A DNA stretch of 5,275 nt from Candidatus Villigracilis proximus (GCA_016715195.1 JADKBB010000059.1:1-5275); one strand, 5' to 3'. Counted from the first letter of the stretch, positions 1-5,275 are shown. Notes: generated from the sequence alone by a model not told the origin. Numbers and translations are program-made.

Positions 1-322
1 TACTATAATGCGCGCTGGTACGACCCTCGAGTTGGGACGCTTCACCCAAGTGGATACGATCATCCCGGGCGCAGGGAATTTGTCCGCGTGGGATCGGTAT
101 GCGTATACGCTGAATAATCCGCTGCGATATACGGATCCGAGTGGGCATATGGTAGATGACGGAGATGATGGTGGAGTTGGGATAACATTTGACAGCCCAT
201 CATTGTCTAATGATGATAGCAAGTCTAATGATGATAGTAACTGCGCTGATGCTTCCTATTCTATTGTAAGCGCTTGTTTGACCTTACTGAATCTGAAATG
301 GATGAATTTTATGAAGATTTAG
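1..322 (+). CDS. Rhs-family protein, end of core domain (5' partial, frameshifted)
   Basis: This is the end of the conserved RHS-repeat-associated core, the shell part of polymorphic toxins that encapsulates a variable C-terminal toxin. Frame 1 from base 1 reads YYNARWYDP. The frame then changes after one extra base near 28, and frame 2 continues ELGRFTQVDTIIPGAG, WDRYAYTLNNPLRY and TDPSGH (to about 148). YYNARWYDP, LGRFTQ and the NPLRYTDPSGH end marker are hallmarks of this family. An acidic linker rich in D, S and N follows. The frame-2 reading stops at 320-322, but coding character moves to frame 1 near 277, so that stop is probably not the native end. The gene presumably continues upstream of the window as a full-length rhs gene, because this copy retains the YYNARWYDP segment that the second copy lacks. 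An ATG at 8 exists but is internal to the core and is not a credible start. Confidence 0.8.
   Translation, partial: TIMRAGTTLELGRFTQVDTIIPGAGNLSAWDRYAYTLNNPLRYTDPSGHMVDDGDDGGVGITFDSPSLSNDDSKSNDDSNCADASYSIVSACLTLLNLKWMNFMKI
32..159 (+). repeat. Rhs core-end direct repeat, copy 1
   Basis: This 128-bp segment begins TTGGGACGCTTCACCCAAG and ends GGTAGATGA. It recurs at 1048-1175 with a constant offset of 1016 bp, no indels and 9 base differences (about 93% identity by eye). It encodes LGRFTQ through DPSGH plus a few residues. Outside it the two loci are unrelated. It is GC-richer than the sequence that follows, as expected for an Rhs core against its variable tip. Confidence 0.95.
206..241 (+). 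repeat. 18-bp tandem repeat, two copies (acidic linker)
   Basis: Two adjacent 18-bp units, TCTAATGATGATAGCAAG and TCTAATGATGATAGTAAC, differ at two positions. They encode SNDDSK-SNDDSN, a low-complexity acidic and polar linker between the Rhs core end (TDPSGH) and the hydrophobic toxin domain. The unit length keeps the frame, so copy number could vary without disrupting the protein. Confidence 0.85.
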
Positions 323-738
323 GTACAGTTAGTACTGTTAATGATGTTTTTGGGGCGGCATCACTTATTGCTGCTTTGCTGAGCCTGTCGGGATCTTCTT
401 TAGCAATGCAGTTAGTTGTTGGCTTAGTGATTGTTGGGGTTGCTGGACCTACTGCTATCGCTTTAGTTGCGGCATTACCAGCGGTGTTTTTGTTAGCATC
501 AGCTGCGCTGCTAATCTCAGGTGCTGAAATGGGTGGCATCCGAAGTAATATAGTACATACAGATGCTAATAGTTTAGGAGACACGGTGACGGTTGCGAAC
601 TATGGAATAGTTACTAGGTATACTGTAACTACAAATAAGGATTCGCTTGATTCATGGGGGATAACTAATATAACCCCGTTAATTATCGCTCATAGTTGGG
701 TGACTAGTCACCCAACTGAGCCAATAATTTTTCAATAG
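274..738 (+). CDS. Rhs C-terminal toxin domain 1, predicted membrane-active
   Basis: This is the variable tip joined to the core above. The open frame begins at a TTG (274). It most likely continues the frame-2 core after loss of one T in the run 277-279, which would give SACFDLTESEMDEFYEDL without interruption. In the numbering of this 154-aa reading, residues 25-40, 43-60 and 61-83 are three near-continuous hydrophobic segments rich in A, L, V and G. A polar beta-like tail of about 70 residues follows, ending PIIFQ. I see no nuclease, deaminase or ADP-ribosyltransferase motif. The helical hairpin character suggests a membrane-inserting or pore-forming effector, which fits the membrane protein encoded next as immunity. 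That function is inference; the domain could instead only help translocation. A perfect palindrome lies in codons 141-148. It is AT-richer than the core. Confidence 0.65.
   Translation: MFDLTESEMDEFYEDLGTVSTVNDVFGAASLIAALLSLSGSSLAMQLVVGLVIVGVAGPTAIALVAALPAVFLLASAALLISGAEMGGIRSNIVHTDANSLGDTVTVANYGIVTRYTVTTNKDSLDSWGITNITPLIIAHSWVTSHPTEPIIFQ
694..717. repeat. Perfect 24-bp palindrome
   Basis: AGTTGGGTGACT is followed directly by its exact reverse complement, with no spacer. Skipping two bases (AT, 692-693) on the left, the arms continue for four more pairs (GCTC 688-691 with GAGC 718-721). A T5 run follows at 728-732. The palindrome occupies eight whole codons (SWVTSHPT) at the end of toxin 1, about 20 nt before its stop and about 35 nt before the next start codon. 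In RNA the central bases would form the loop, giving a strong hairpin. It could attenuate transcription between toxin and immunity, or bind a dimeric protein. Confidence 0.8.
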
Positions 739-740
739 CA

Positions 741-746
741 AAGGAG
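741..746 (+). promoter_or_regulatory. Shine-Dalgarno site for the small membrane gene
   Basis: AAGGAG lies five bases before the ATG at 752, just after the toxin stop at 736-738. It is the clearest ribosome binding site in the window. It supports separate translation of the immunity candidate at this start. Confidence 0.75.
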
Positions 747-751
747 TAATA

Positions 752-976
752 ATGCTACAGATTACTTTTACTTATATTTGTGGGCCATTCTTGCCTTTTT
801 GTGGATTGCTTCTTGTGATACGTTCTTTATTGCTTTCCGTAATAAGGATTTTAAATTTTGAAAACTATTCATCTACCCAACGTTGGCAGAGATCGTTTGT
901 GGTTGGAATCGGAGCTGTAATAATTGGTTTGTTATTCCCTACTAGGAATTCTGGGGGGCGTTTGCCGCCTCCGTGA
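752..976 (+). CDS. Small two-helix membrane protein, candidate immunity to toxin 1
   Basis: This 74-residue protein starts at an ATG with a strong Shine-Dalgarno site and sits 13 nt after the toxin 1 stop, the usual place for an Rhs immunity gene. Residues 3-33 form one long hydrophobic stretch (possibly one helix or a tight hairpin), broken by a few arginines. Residues 49-65 form a second (FVVGIGAVIIGLLFP). The middle, about 34-48 (NFENYSSTQRWQR), is polar and basic. The tail reads RNSGGRLPPP and ends in tandem stops TGA-TAG. Pore-forming bacteriocins usually have membrane immunity proteins, so pairing with a hydrophobic toxin is consistent, but I recognise no family. A G6 run (about 953-958) in the tail is a place where a length error could change the C-terminus. 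Confidence 0.65.
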   Translation: MLQITFTYICGPFLPFCGLLLVIRSLLLSVIRILNFENYSSTQRWQRSFVVGIGAVIIGLLFPTRNSGGRLPPP

Positions 977-978
977 TA

Positions 979-1015
979 GCAAAGCGGACTTAATCCCTGT
1001 CTGCTCTCACTTTGC
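979..1015 (+). other. Possible hairpin between the two cassettes
   Basis: GCAAAG at 979-984 can pair with CTTTGC at 1010-1015. CGGAC at 985-989 can pair with GTCTG at 999-1003 (one G-U pair), leaving a 9-nt loop and a 6-nt bulge on the 3' side. It starts 3 nt after the immunity 1 stop, so it may end the cassette transcript. No T-run follows, so it is not a typical intrinsic terminator. Confidence 0.3.
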
Positions 1016-1047
1016 CATAACCGCATAGTAAAATTGGATAACTAATC

Positions 1048-1175
1048 TTGGGACGCTTCACCCAAGCGGACATGATCATCCCGGGCGCAGGGAATTCGTC
1101 CGCGTGGGATCGGTACTCGTATACGCTGAATAATCCGCTGCGATATACGGATCCGAGTGGACATGCGGTAGATGA
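1048..1175 (+). repeat. Rhs core-end direct repeat, copy 2
   Basis: This near-copy of 32-159 starts abruptly at TTGGGACGC right after non-coding sequence with an in-frame stop (TAA at 1039-1041). The similarity ends after GTAGATGA, where the tip-specific sequence begins. Most differences from copy 1 are transitions. It lacks the YYNARWYDP part that precedes copy 1, so this is a truncated, displaced core end and not a second complete rhs gene. Confidence 0.95.
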
Positions 1176-1401
1176 TGACAGCGATGGCAATGGTTGTATT
1201 AGCCAAGATTTATCTTGTCAACTTGCGGCAGGTAGATATAAACCTAAGACGAAGGAAGAAATTGCTAAAGACCTACATTTGAAACGACCGGTATCTGGAG
1301 TACATGGAAGAGTTTCTGCTCAACAGGGTTTCTGGAAGAATATGGAATCTATGTGCAAGGGGAGATCTAATAATGGATTGGAGTACAGGAACACTTTATA
1401 G
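1048..1401 (+). CDS. Orphan Rhs tip 2: truncated core end plus start of a new C-terminal domain
   Basis: The reading frame opens at TTG 1048 with GRFTQADMIIPGAG, then NNPLRYTDPSGH, VDDDSDGNG and a tip unrelated to tip 1 (KTKEEIAKDLHLKRPVSGV, GRVSAQQGFWKNMESMCKG). No credible upstream start or Shine-Dalgarno site precedes the TTG, so it is likely silent unless recombined onto a full rhs gene. This is the known behaviour of orphan rhs-CT modules in enterobacteria. The frame as written stops at 1399-1401. Coding character switches to frame 2 if one G is removed from GGGG at 1359-1362, so this stop is probably not native. I do not recognise the toxin family. Confidence 0.65.
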   Translation: MGRFTQADMIIPGAGNSSAWDRYSYTLNNPLRYTDPSGHAVDDDSDGNGCISQDLSCQLAAGRYKPKTKEEIAKDLHLKRPVSGVHGRVSAQQGFWKNMESMCKGRSNNGLEYRNTL

Positions 1402-1794
1402 AATGGTCACTGTTGGATTATTTGAGGTAGGACTATTCCAAACGGCGTGGCCGGTGATTTATATGGAGGAACAACAAATGTTCATGGAATTCCTTTGTAT
1501 GGAGAAGAAGATATTACCGAATATCTCGAGGCTCAAATATCGACATCGCAGTTTCAATGTACAGATGCTTTTGGAAAATTAGTGGAACTAAAGGATTGAG
1601 TGTTGATTTAGATTCTGGTCTTCCAGTGCATACCGATGCTGGTTTGTTGGGATATCAATATGCAATTGAGAATAGTGTAGAGATTGGAGCCAATGCCGTG
1701 CCAAATGGATTAGATGTGGTATTGAAGGTGGGATGAGTCGTCTTGGGTTATAAGTAAATATGAGATTCCGTATGGCCTCGATGAAAAAAGATAG
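1359..1794 (+). pseudogene. Broken remainder of Rhs tip 2 (unknown toxin domain)
   Basis: Protein-like sequence continues past the stop at 1401 but hops frames. Frame 2 gives MDWSTGTLYRMVTVGLFEVG. After one missing G at 1430-1431, frame 1 gives IPNGVAGDLYGGTTNVHG, EEDITEYLEAQ and DAFGKLVELK. After one missing A at 1590-1592, frame 3 gives GLSVDLDSGLPVHTDAG, GYQYAIENSVEIGANAVPNG and LDVVLK. After one extra G at 1728-1731, frame 1 gives WDESSWVISKYEIPYGLDEK and stops at 1792-1794. With the GGGG change at 1359-1362 the four corrections cancel, and 1048-1794 becomes one 248-aa reading. No catalytic motif is evident. Either a real pseudogene or assembly errors explain the breaks. Confidence 0.55.
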
Positions 1795-1798
1795 AGAC

Positions 1799-2191
1799 AT
1801 GAATAAACATTTAATCCCGAATTAAGTATTTATTCTCTGGCTTTTGGCATTAATATAATGTTTTTGTGTTGACGGGTGACAGGTCGAACGTACAGTCTGC
1901 GGAAAATTGAAATAACAATAACACCTTGCAGGATTATTGATAATGCACAAATCAAGGTGGTGCAATTCAAAATTAATGACTCGCCGTGTATTTGCGGAAA
2001 AATACTGTCAGAATATTTACCTCTTGAGTTGCAGTTTGTTTTAACAGATAAACAGAGTGACGAAAGAGTGTATTATGCAAGTAAAAAAACTTGTTGATTA
2101 TGATTTCCTGATCGAATTACCAAACAATTTATCTGTTGGAAAATATGAATTTGAAGTGAAATCTATGCTCGTCGGCACTTTGGACAATTAG
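1799..2191 (+). pseudogene. Candidate immunity gene 2, frameshifted
   Basis: An ATG at 1799 lies four bases after the tip 2 stop, a toxin-immunity spacing, but only a weak ribosome site precedes it. Read literally it stops after eight codons. Four single-base run corrections (one A added at 1805-1807, one T added at 1861-1865, one A removed from 1903-1906, one A removed from the A7 at 2083-2089) give a continuous 130-aa protein ending at TAG 2189-2191. It has a hydrophobic segment near the N-terminus (IYSLAFGINIMFFVL). A beta-rich remainder follows, including IEITITPCRIIDNAQIKVVQ, SPCICGKILSEYLPLELQFV and LPNNLSVGKYEFEVKSMLVG, with three cysteines (PC, CIC). The part at 1876-2097 is open on its own from a GTG. 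I recognise no family; the immunity role rests on position only. The first two corrections are the least certain. Confidence 0.45.
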
Positions 2192-5100
2192 TTTTGAGGT
2201 GGTTGAGTAGACTTTTCTTGGAAACCTCTTTGGTGAACTCCATACGAGGCGGTAAAGGTTCCGTTCTGGGATTTCAAGAATACGAGCAAAAACTTTTGTT
2301 TTGTACTCCTTCTCCAACATAGTATTTTTATTTCGCAGATTCTTTTTCCGCCAGCAGAGCGGATGTGGTTGAGGCGCTTTGTTCTGGGTTTCGGTGTGTT
2401 TTGTGTTTCTTCAACGTTATCTGACGCTCTCGGGACAGGCGCTTCGATGATTTTTTCCTGTGTTGGTTCTATGTTTTCGCGGACGCGGTTTTTGGCGTTG
2501 AATAAGGCTTCCATTTGCGGGTTGGTTTGTGCGGGTTGAGTAGGTATTACCCGGCGAGTAGATAATTTTTGCGTCAGCCATTCTCTTGCGCGGGATAAAT
2601 CTTGAGTTGTGAGGATCAGTCTGCGGGCGGCGATGTCGATCGGGAGGAGCAGGGCAGCGATTAATAATAACCACGGGGCGATGGGCTGTGAGGCGCGGGT
2701 GGATTTTAAGTCGTGCGTGAATACGTCTGCGGGGCGGGGGGAGGCAAGCTGACCGTTAGTGAATGCCGATAGACGCAGGAGCAGGTCGGGGTTAGGGTCG
2801 ATGCGCTGATATTCCGGAGAGTAGGATAATGCCCAGCCTGTGGTCTCTGCAAATGAGGCAGAGTCACTGCCAGCGTCAGTTGTCCCCGAAAAACGAATTA
2901 AATAAATACCCTGTTCCTTGGGAATGAATTCAGATTCACATCGCCCTGGCGCGGTTTGCGTGAAGGTTACGCTTTGCGCTTCGCCATTAGGTGAAATGAT
3001 ATTGGCTTCGATCTGATACGCGTTGAGAAAATCGCCGGTTCGATTGCGCGCGTCGAGCATGATCTTTGCGCTTTCACCCTGTGACTCGACCGTCATTTGC
3101 AGTGCCGAGTTGAGCGAGTCGTTGATGGTGTAGCGCACGGCTTGCACCCAGAAGGTCGGGAAGATTTCATTGCGCGCCCAATCACGCGCCCAACGGCCAG
3201 TGGCGTCGGATGTGAATGCGACAGACCTGCCCAAGCCGTATTGCCAGACGGCGAGGATCGGGTCGCCTTTTTCAGATTCGAGAATCACTTGCGCGAGGTC
3301 TTTGGCGCTCGATGCAATGTAGCCGTGCAGGCGCGGCGTTTCGGTGATGTTGGCGAGAATCGGCGATGAATTGACCAGCGTCGGGAAGAATGATTCTTCG
3401 ACGATGTAGGCGCGGGTGGCGAGTGAGGTTTCTTCGGTGAAGATGGTGGCGATGTTGCCGGCGTTGTTGGTGAAGTGATAACGCCCGCCGCCGAGCGCGG
3501 CGAGGTCTTTTAGAAATGGCGCGGCGTCGTTACCCACACCGACCGTGGAAAGTGTGATGCCGTTTTCTTCATATAACTTTTTCACGAGTTCGGGAATGCC
3601 CGTAATATCCGCGCCGCCGTCGGTTAACAAAATCACATGTTTTACTTTGGCGGGGTCATCGGGCAACACTTTAGACATGGCCAGCAAGCCCGCGTAAATA
3701 TCGGTGCCGCCGCCGAGTTGAATACCGCCGATGGCGTTTGTGATTTCAGCGGGGTTTTGCAGATCGGTGATTGGCACGACCCAACTGGCTGTATCGTCGA
3801 ACGCGATCACACCGACGCGGTCATTCGGAAATAATAATTCGATCGAACGCGCCGCGGCTTCTTTTGCGAGGTCAAGTTTGGTGATGCCGCCGCTGGTTTC
3901 AGACATACTGCCCGAATGGTCAATGATAAAAACAATGCTCAATGAAGGGCGGCGCTTTTCATCTTTGATCTGCATATCCACGGGCAGAGTCTCTTCGAGC
4001 GGCGTGCCATAATAACCGCCCACGCCAAAACTCGTCGGCCCGCCCACTGCCACCAATCCGCCGCCGAGATCGCGCACGTAGGATTGCAAAGTTTCCATTT
4101 GGTTATTGCCCAACGCGCGCGCGGGCACATCCACCAGCACCACCGAGTTGTATTGCGCGAGCGTCGGCAGGTCAGCGGGCATGAGACTCGGCGAAACGAG
4201 TCTCACGTCAAAGCCGGCGGCGGTCAGCGCTTGTTGCAGCAAGGAAAATTCATCAGGGCGGATTTCGCCGCCGGGCAGAGTCTCACCTGCGGCGGGCGCC
4301 ACCATCAAAATCCGCGGCGGACCTTCGACCTGTGAAAACGTATCCAGCCGATTGTTTTGATAGAACGCATCCTGCTCGGGCGTGATCTGCACCTGATAAC
4401 TGACAAATCCCGGCTCCTGCGCCACGAGCGGCAGGCTCAACGTTTGCAGTCCCTTGTGCAGATCGTGTGTACCTTCATAAAGAATTTGATTCTTGGCAAG
4501 CACACGCACTGTGGCGCGCATTGCTTGATTGGCTTGGATGGAAACGTTTAAGTCGAATTGCTCGCCGTTGCGGAGATGGGTGGGCACATCCACTTCGCTG
4601 ACTAATGCCTCGGCTCCCACCGAACTGATAATGGGTACAGTCACGATCTGCACATCCGCCGCTGACGCAAACTTGGCAGCATTGAGCGCGTCGCCTGTGG
4701 TCTCAGCGCCATCCGAAAGAATCACCATGCGCTTGGCATATCCCGATGGAAAGAGAGCCAGTCCCAATTGAATGGCTTCGGCTAAGTCTGTTTGATTGGT
4801 GATCGGCACAGACGTGATCGCGGCGAGTTCATCCAACCCAGACATTGGCCGCTCCACCAACGCATCCGCCCCGAAAAGAATGATCGCCGCCTTATCATCC
4901 GCGCTGATCGATTTCAGCGCCTCACGCACATAACTCACTTCTGATTCAATTGCTTGCTGCGGCATGGAATCAGAAACATCCACCAGAAAGACAACCGCCA
5001 GATCATTTCCGCTCTGCACGATTTCCAATCCGGCGATGGCGAAGACAAGACACAGAATAATAATCAATCGCAAGATAAGCGAAACTAACTCACGTCTGCG

Positions 5101-5196
5101 TGCTGGGTCGCGGAATTTTCCTCCGTGCCAGCCCAAATAGGCCGTCAGCGGCAGAAGGAGTAAAAACAGGAGGTAAAGCGGAGAAGTAAATCTCAT
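2188..5196 (-). CDS. Membrane-anchored double-VWA protein with glutamine-amidotransferase-like domain
   Basis: This 1002-aa reading starts at the ATG 5194-5196 (MRFTSPLYLLFLLLLPL). I prefer it to an upstream GTG at 5268 because it begins the BatA-like aerotolerance N-terminus with two membrane segments (about 5-22 and 37-60). VWA 1 spans about 67-190, with metal-site motif DVSDS (73-77), Thr136 and SDG (161-163). A beta-sandwich-like linker follows. Residues about 295-412 form a class I glutamine-amidotransferase-like domain (LGGGLVAVGGPTSFG) with no cysteine at the nucleophile position, so it is probably non-catalytic. VWA 2 spans about 419-590, with DHSGS (426-430), Thr498 and TDG (525-527). 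A C-terminal membrane segment lies at about 838-856. VWA domains bind ligands or partners through a metal ion, so a surface scaffold or sensor is likely; the partner is unknown. Residues after about 937 look frame-shifted. Skipping one base at GGG 2386-2388 gives KPEQSASTTSALLAEKESAK and a stop at 2328-2330 (955 aa). No clear Shine-Dalgarno site is visible. Confidence 0.92.
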   Translation of the reverse strand: MRFTSPLYLLFLLLLPLTAYLGWHGGKFRDPARRRELVSLILRLIIILCLVFAIAGLEIVQSGNDLAVVFLVDVSDSMPQQAIESEVSYVREALKSISADDKAAIILFGADALVERPMSGLDELAAITSVPITNQTDLAEAIQLGLALFPSGYAKRMVILSDGAETTGDALNAAKFASAADVQIVTVPIISSVGAEALVSEVDVPTHLRNGEQFDLNVSIQANQAMRATVRVLAKNQILYEGTHDLHKGLQTLSLPLVAQEPGFVSYQVQITPEQDAFYQNNRLDTFSQVEGPPRILMVAPAAGETLPGGEIRPDEFSLLQQALTAAGFDVRLVSPSLMPADLPTLAQYNSVVLVDVPARALGNNQMETLQSYVRDLGGGLVAVGGPTSFGVGGYYGTPLEETLPVDMQIKDEKRRPSLSIVFIIDHSGSMSETSGGITKLDLAKEAAARSIELLFPNDRVGVIAFDDTASWVVPITDLQNPAEITNAIGGIQLGGGTDIYAGLLAMSKVLPDDPAKVKHVILLTDGGADITGIPELVKKLYEENGITLSTVGVGNDAAPFLKDLAALGGGRYHFTNNAGNIATIFTEETSLATRAYIVEESFFPTLVNSSPILANITETPRLHGYIASSAKDLAQVILESEKGDPILAVWQYGLGRSVAFTSDATGRWARDWARNEIFPTFWVQAVRYTINDSLNSALQMTVESQGESAKIMLDARNRTGDFLNAYQIEANIISPNGEAQSVTFTQTAPGRCESEFIPKEQGIYLIRFSGTTDAGSDSASFAETTGWALSYSPEYQRIDPNPDLLLRLSAFTNGQLASPRPADVFTHDLKSTRASQPIAPWLLLIAALLLPIDIAARRLILTTQDLSRAREWLTQKLSTRRVIPTQPAQTNPQMEALFNAKNRVRENIEPTQEKIIEAPVPRASDNVEETQNTPKPRTKRLNHIRSAGGKRICEIKILCWRRSTKQKFLLVFLKSQNGTFTASYGVHQRGFQEKSTQPPQN
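2192..2327. other. Convergent intergenic stretch
   Basis: This is the gap between the + strand candidate immunity gene (ends 2191) and the inferred native end of the - strand VWA gene (2328). The VWA reading frame is open through it on the - strand, but that stretch (WRRSTKQKFLLVFLKSQNG and on) is unlike the rest of the protein and lies beyond the likely native stop. A weak AT-rich inverted repeat around 2286-2308 and an imperfect one (GGAAACCTCTTT 2220-2231 with AAAGGTTCC 2254-2262) are the only structures I see. Neither is a convincing terminator. Confidence 0.4.
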
Positions 5197-5200
5197 AAGA

Positions 5201-5228
5201 AAGGATGAATTAAAGGATGAAGGATGAA
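5201..5228. repeat. AAGGATGAA repeated three times before the VWA start
   Basis: AAGGATGAA occurs at 5201-5209, 5213-5221 and 5220-5228, the last two overlapping by two bases. On the gene's own strand this is TTCATCCTT three times, ending a few bases before the ATG. It occupies the place where a ribosome binding site would be expected and none is seen. It may be a simple-sequence expansion or a regulatory element. Confidence 0.6.
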
Positions 5229-5275
5229 AAAGAGCTAAATCTTTCTCCGTTCTCTTGACTTTAGTCACAATGGTG

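Noticed and set aside
309..584. - strand open frame of 91 codons
   Set aside because: It is antisense to the hydrophobic tip 1 domain. The threonine-, alanine- and proline-rich composition is what the complement of leucine/alanine/valine codons gives.
1012..1042. TTGCCA with GATAAC-like box as a promoter for the orphan tip
   Set aside because: The -10 match is weak (four of six) with 19-bp spacing, and no start codon with a ribosome site follows.
990..1190. - strand open frame of 66 codons over core copy 2
   Set aside because: It is the antisense of the conserved Rhs core end, which is clearly coded on the + strand.
1588..1800. - strand open frame of 70 codons
   Set aside because: The opposite strand gives more protein-like sequence in continuity with tip 2. 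The - strand frame has no ribosome site and an irregular composition.
1830..1860. TATAAT at 1854-1859 as a promoter -10 box
   Set aside because: No good -35 element is found at 16-18 bp upstream, and the box falls inside the frame-corrected immunity candidate. It is expected by chance in AT-rich DNA.
1..2191. Insertion sequence or transposon explaining the duplication
   Set aside because: There is no transposase fragment, no terminal inverted repeats flanking the cassettes and no target-site duplication. The repeat itself is Rhs coding sequence.
2129..2320. - strand frame MLEKEYKTKVFARILEIPERN and onward as a small gene after the VWA gene
   Set aside because: It overlaps the + strand coding tail ending at 2191, has no clear ribosome site and no recognisable domain. 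It could be real, but the evidence is too thin to list.
3097..4771. Several + strand open frames of 64-93 codons inside this interval
   Set aside because: They lie antisense to the well-supported VWA gene, have arginine-, alanine- and glycine-rich shadow composition, and show no start signals or domains.

Overview
The window looks like bacterial accessory DNA beside a conserved chromosomal gene. The tail of an Rhs/YD-repeat protein, a second truncated Rhs tip, and a large double-VWA protein with an aerotolerance-type membrane N-terminus are a combination I associate with Chloroflexota, probably the Anaerolineae class. That taxonomic call is an inference from protein style, not from a marker gene.

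Left part (1-2191, + strand): two consecutive Rhs 'tip' cassettes. Cassette 1 (1-976) enters from outside the window. It has the end of the conserved Rhs core (YYNARWYDP, GRFTQ, NNPLRYTDPSGH), an acidic linker, a strongly hydrophobic unique C-terminal domain ending at 738, and a small two-helix membrane protein (752-976) with a good Shine-Dalgarno site, which is a candidate immunity protein. Cassette 2 (1048-2191) starts with a 128-bp near-copy of the same core end (9 differences, no indels). A completely different AT-rich C-terminal domain follows (to 1794), then a second small gene (1799-2191). This is the layout of a displaced or 'orphan' Rhs toxin-immunity module behind an active one.

Reading frames here are broken about ten times. 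Nearly all breaks are repaired by adding or removing one base in a short homopolymer, and the repaired lengths come out exactly in frame: 245 aa to the first tip stop, 248 aa for tip 2, 130 aa for the second small gene. Either the assembly has homopolymer errors or these are decaying genes.

Right part (2188-5275, - strand): one long gene for a membrane-anchored protein with two VWA domains, a class I glutamine-amidotransferase-like domain between them, and N- and C-terminal membrane segments. Its frame is clean for about 2.8 kb. It appears to be shifted once near its 3' end (GGG at 2386-2388), which would replace a native stop at 2328-2330 by a junk tail running to 2188.

Other structure: a perfect 24-bp palindrome at 694-717 inside the end of toxin 1, an 18-bp tandem repeat at 206-241, a hairpin at 979-1015 between the cassettes, and a triple AAGGATGAA repeat just upstream of the VWA start. 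I see no tRNA, rRNA, CRISPR array or transposase.
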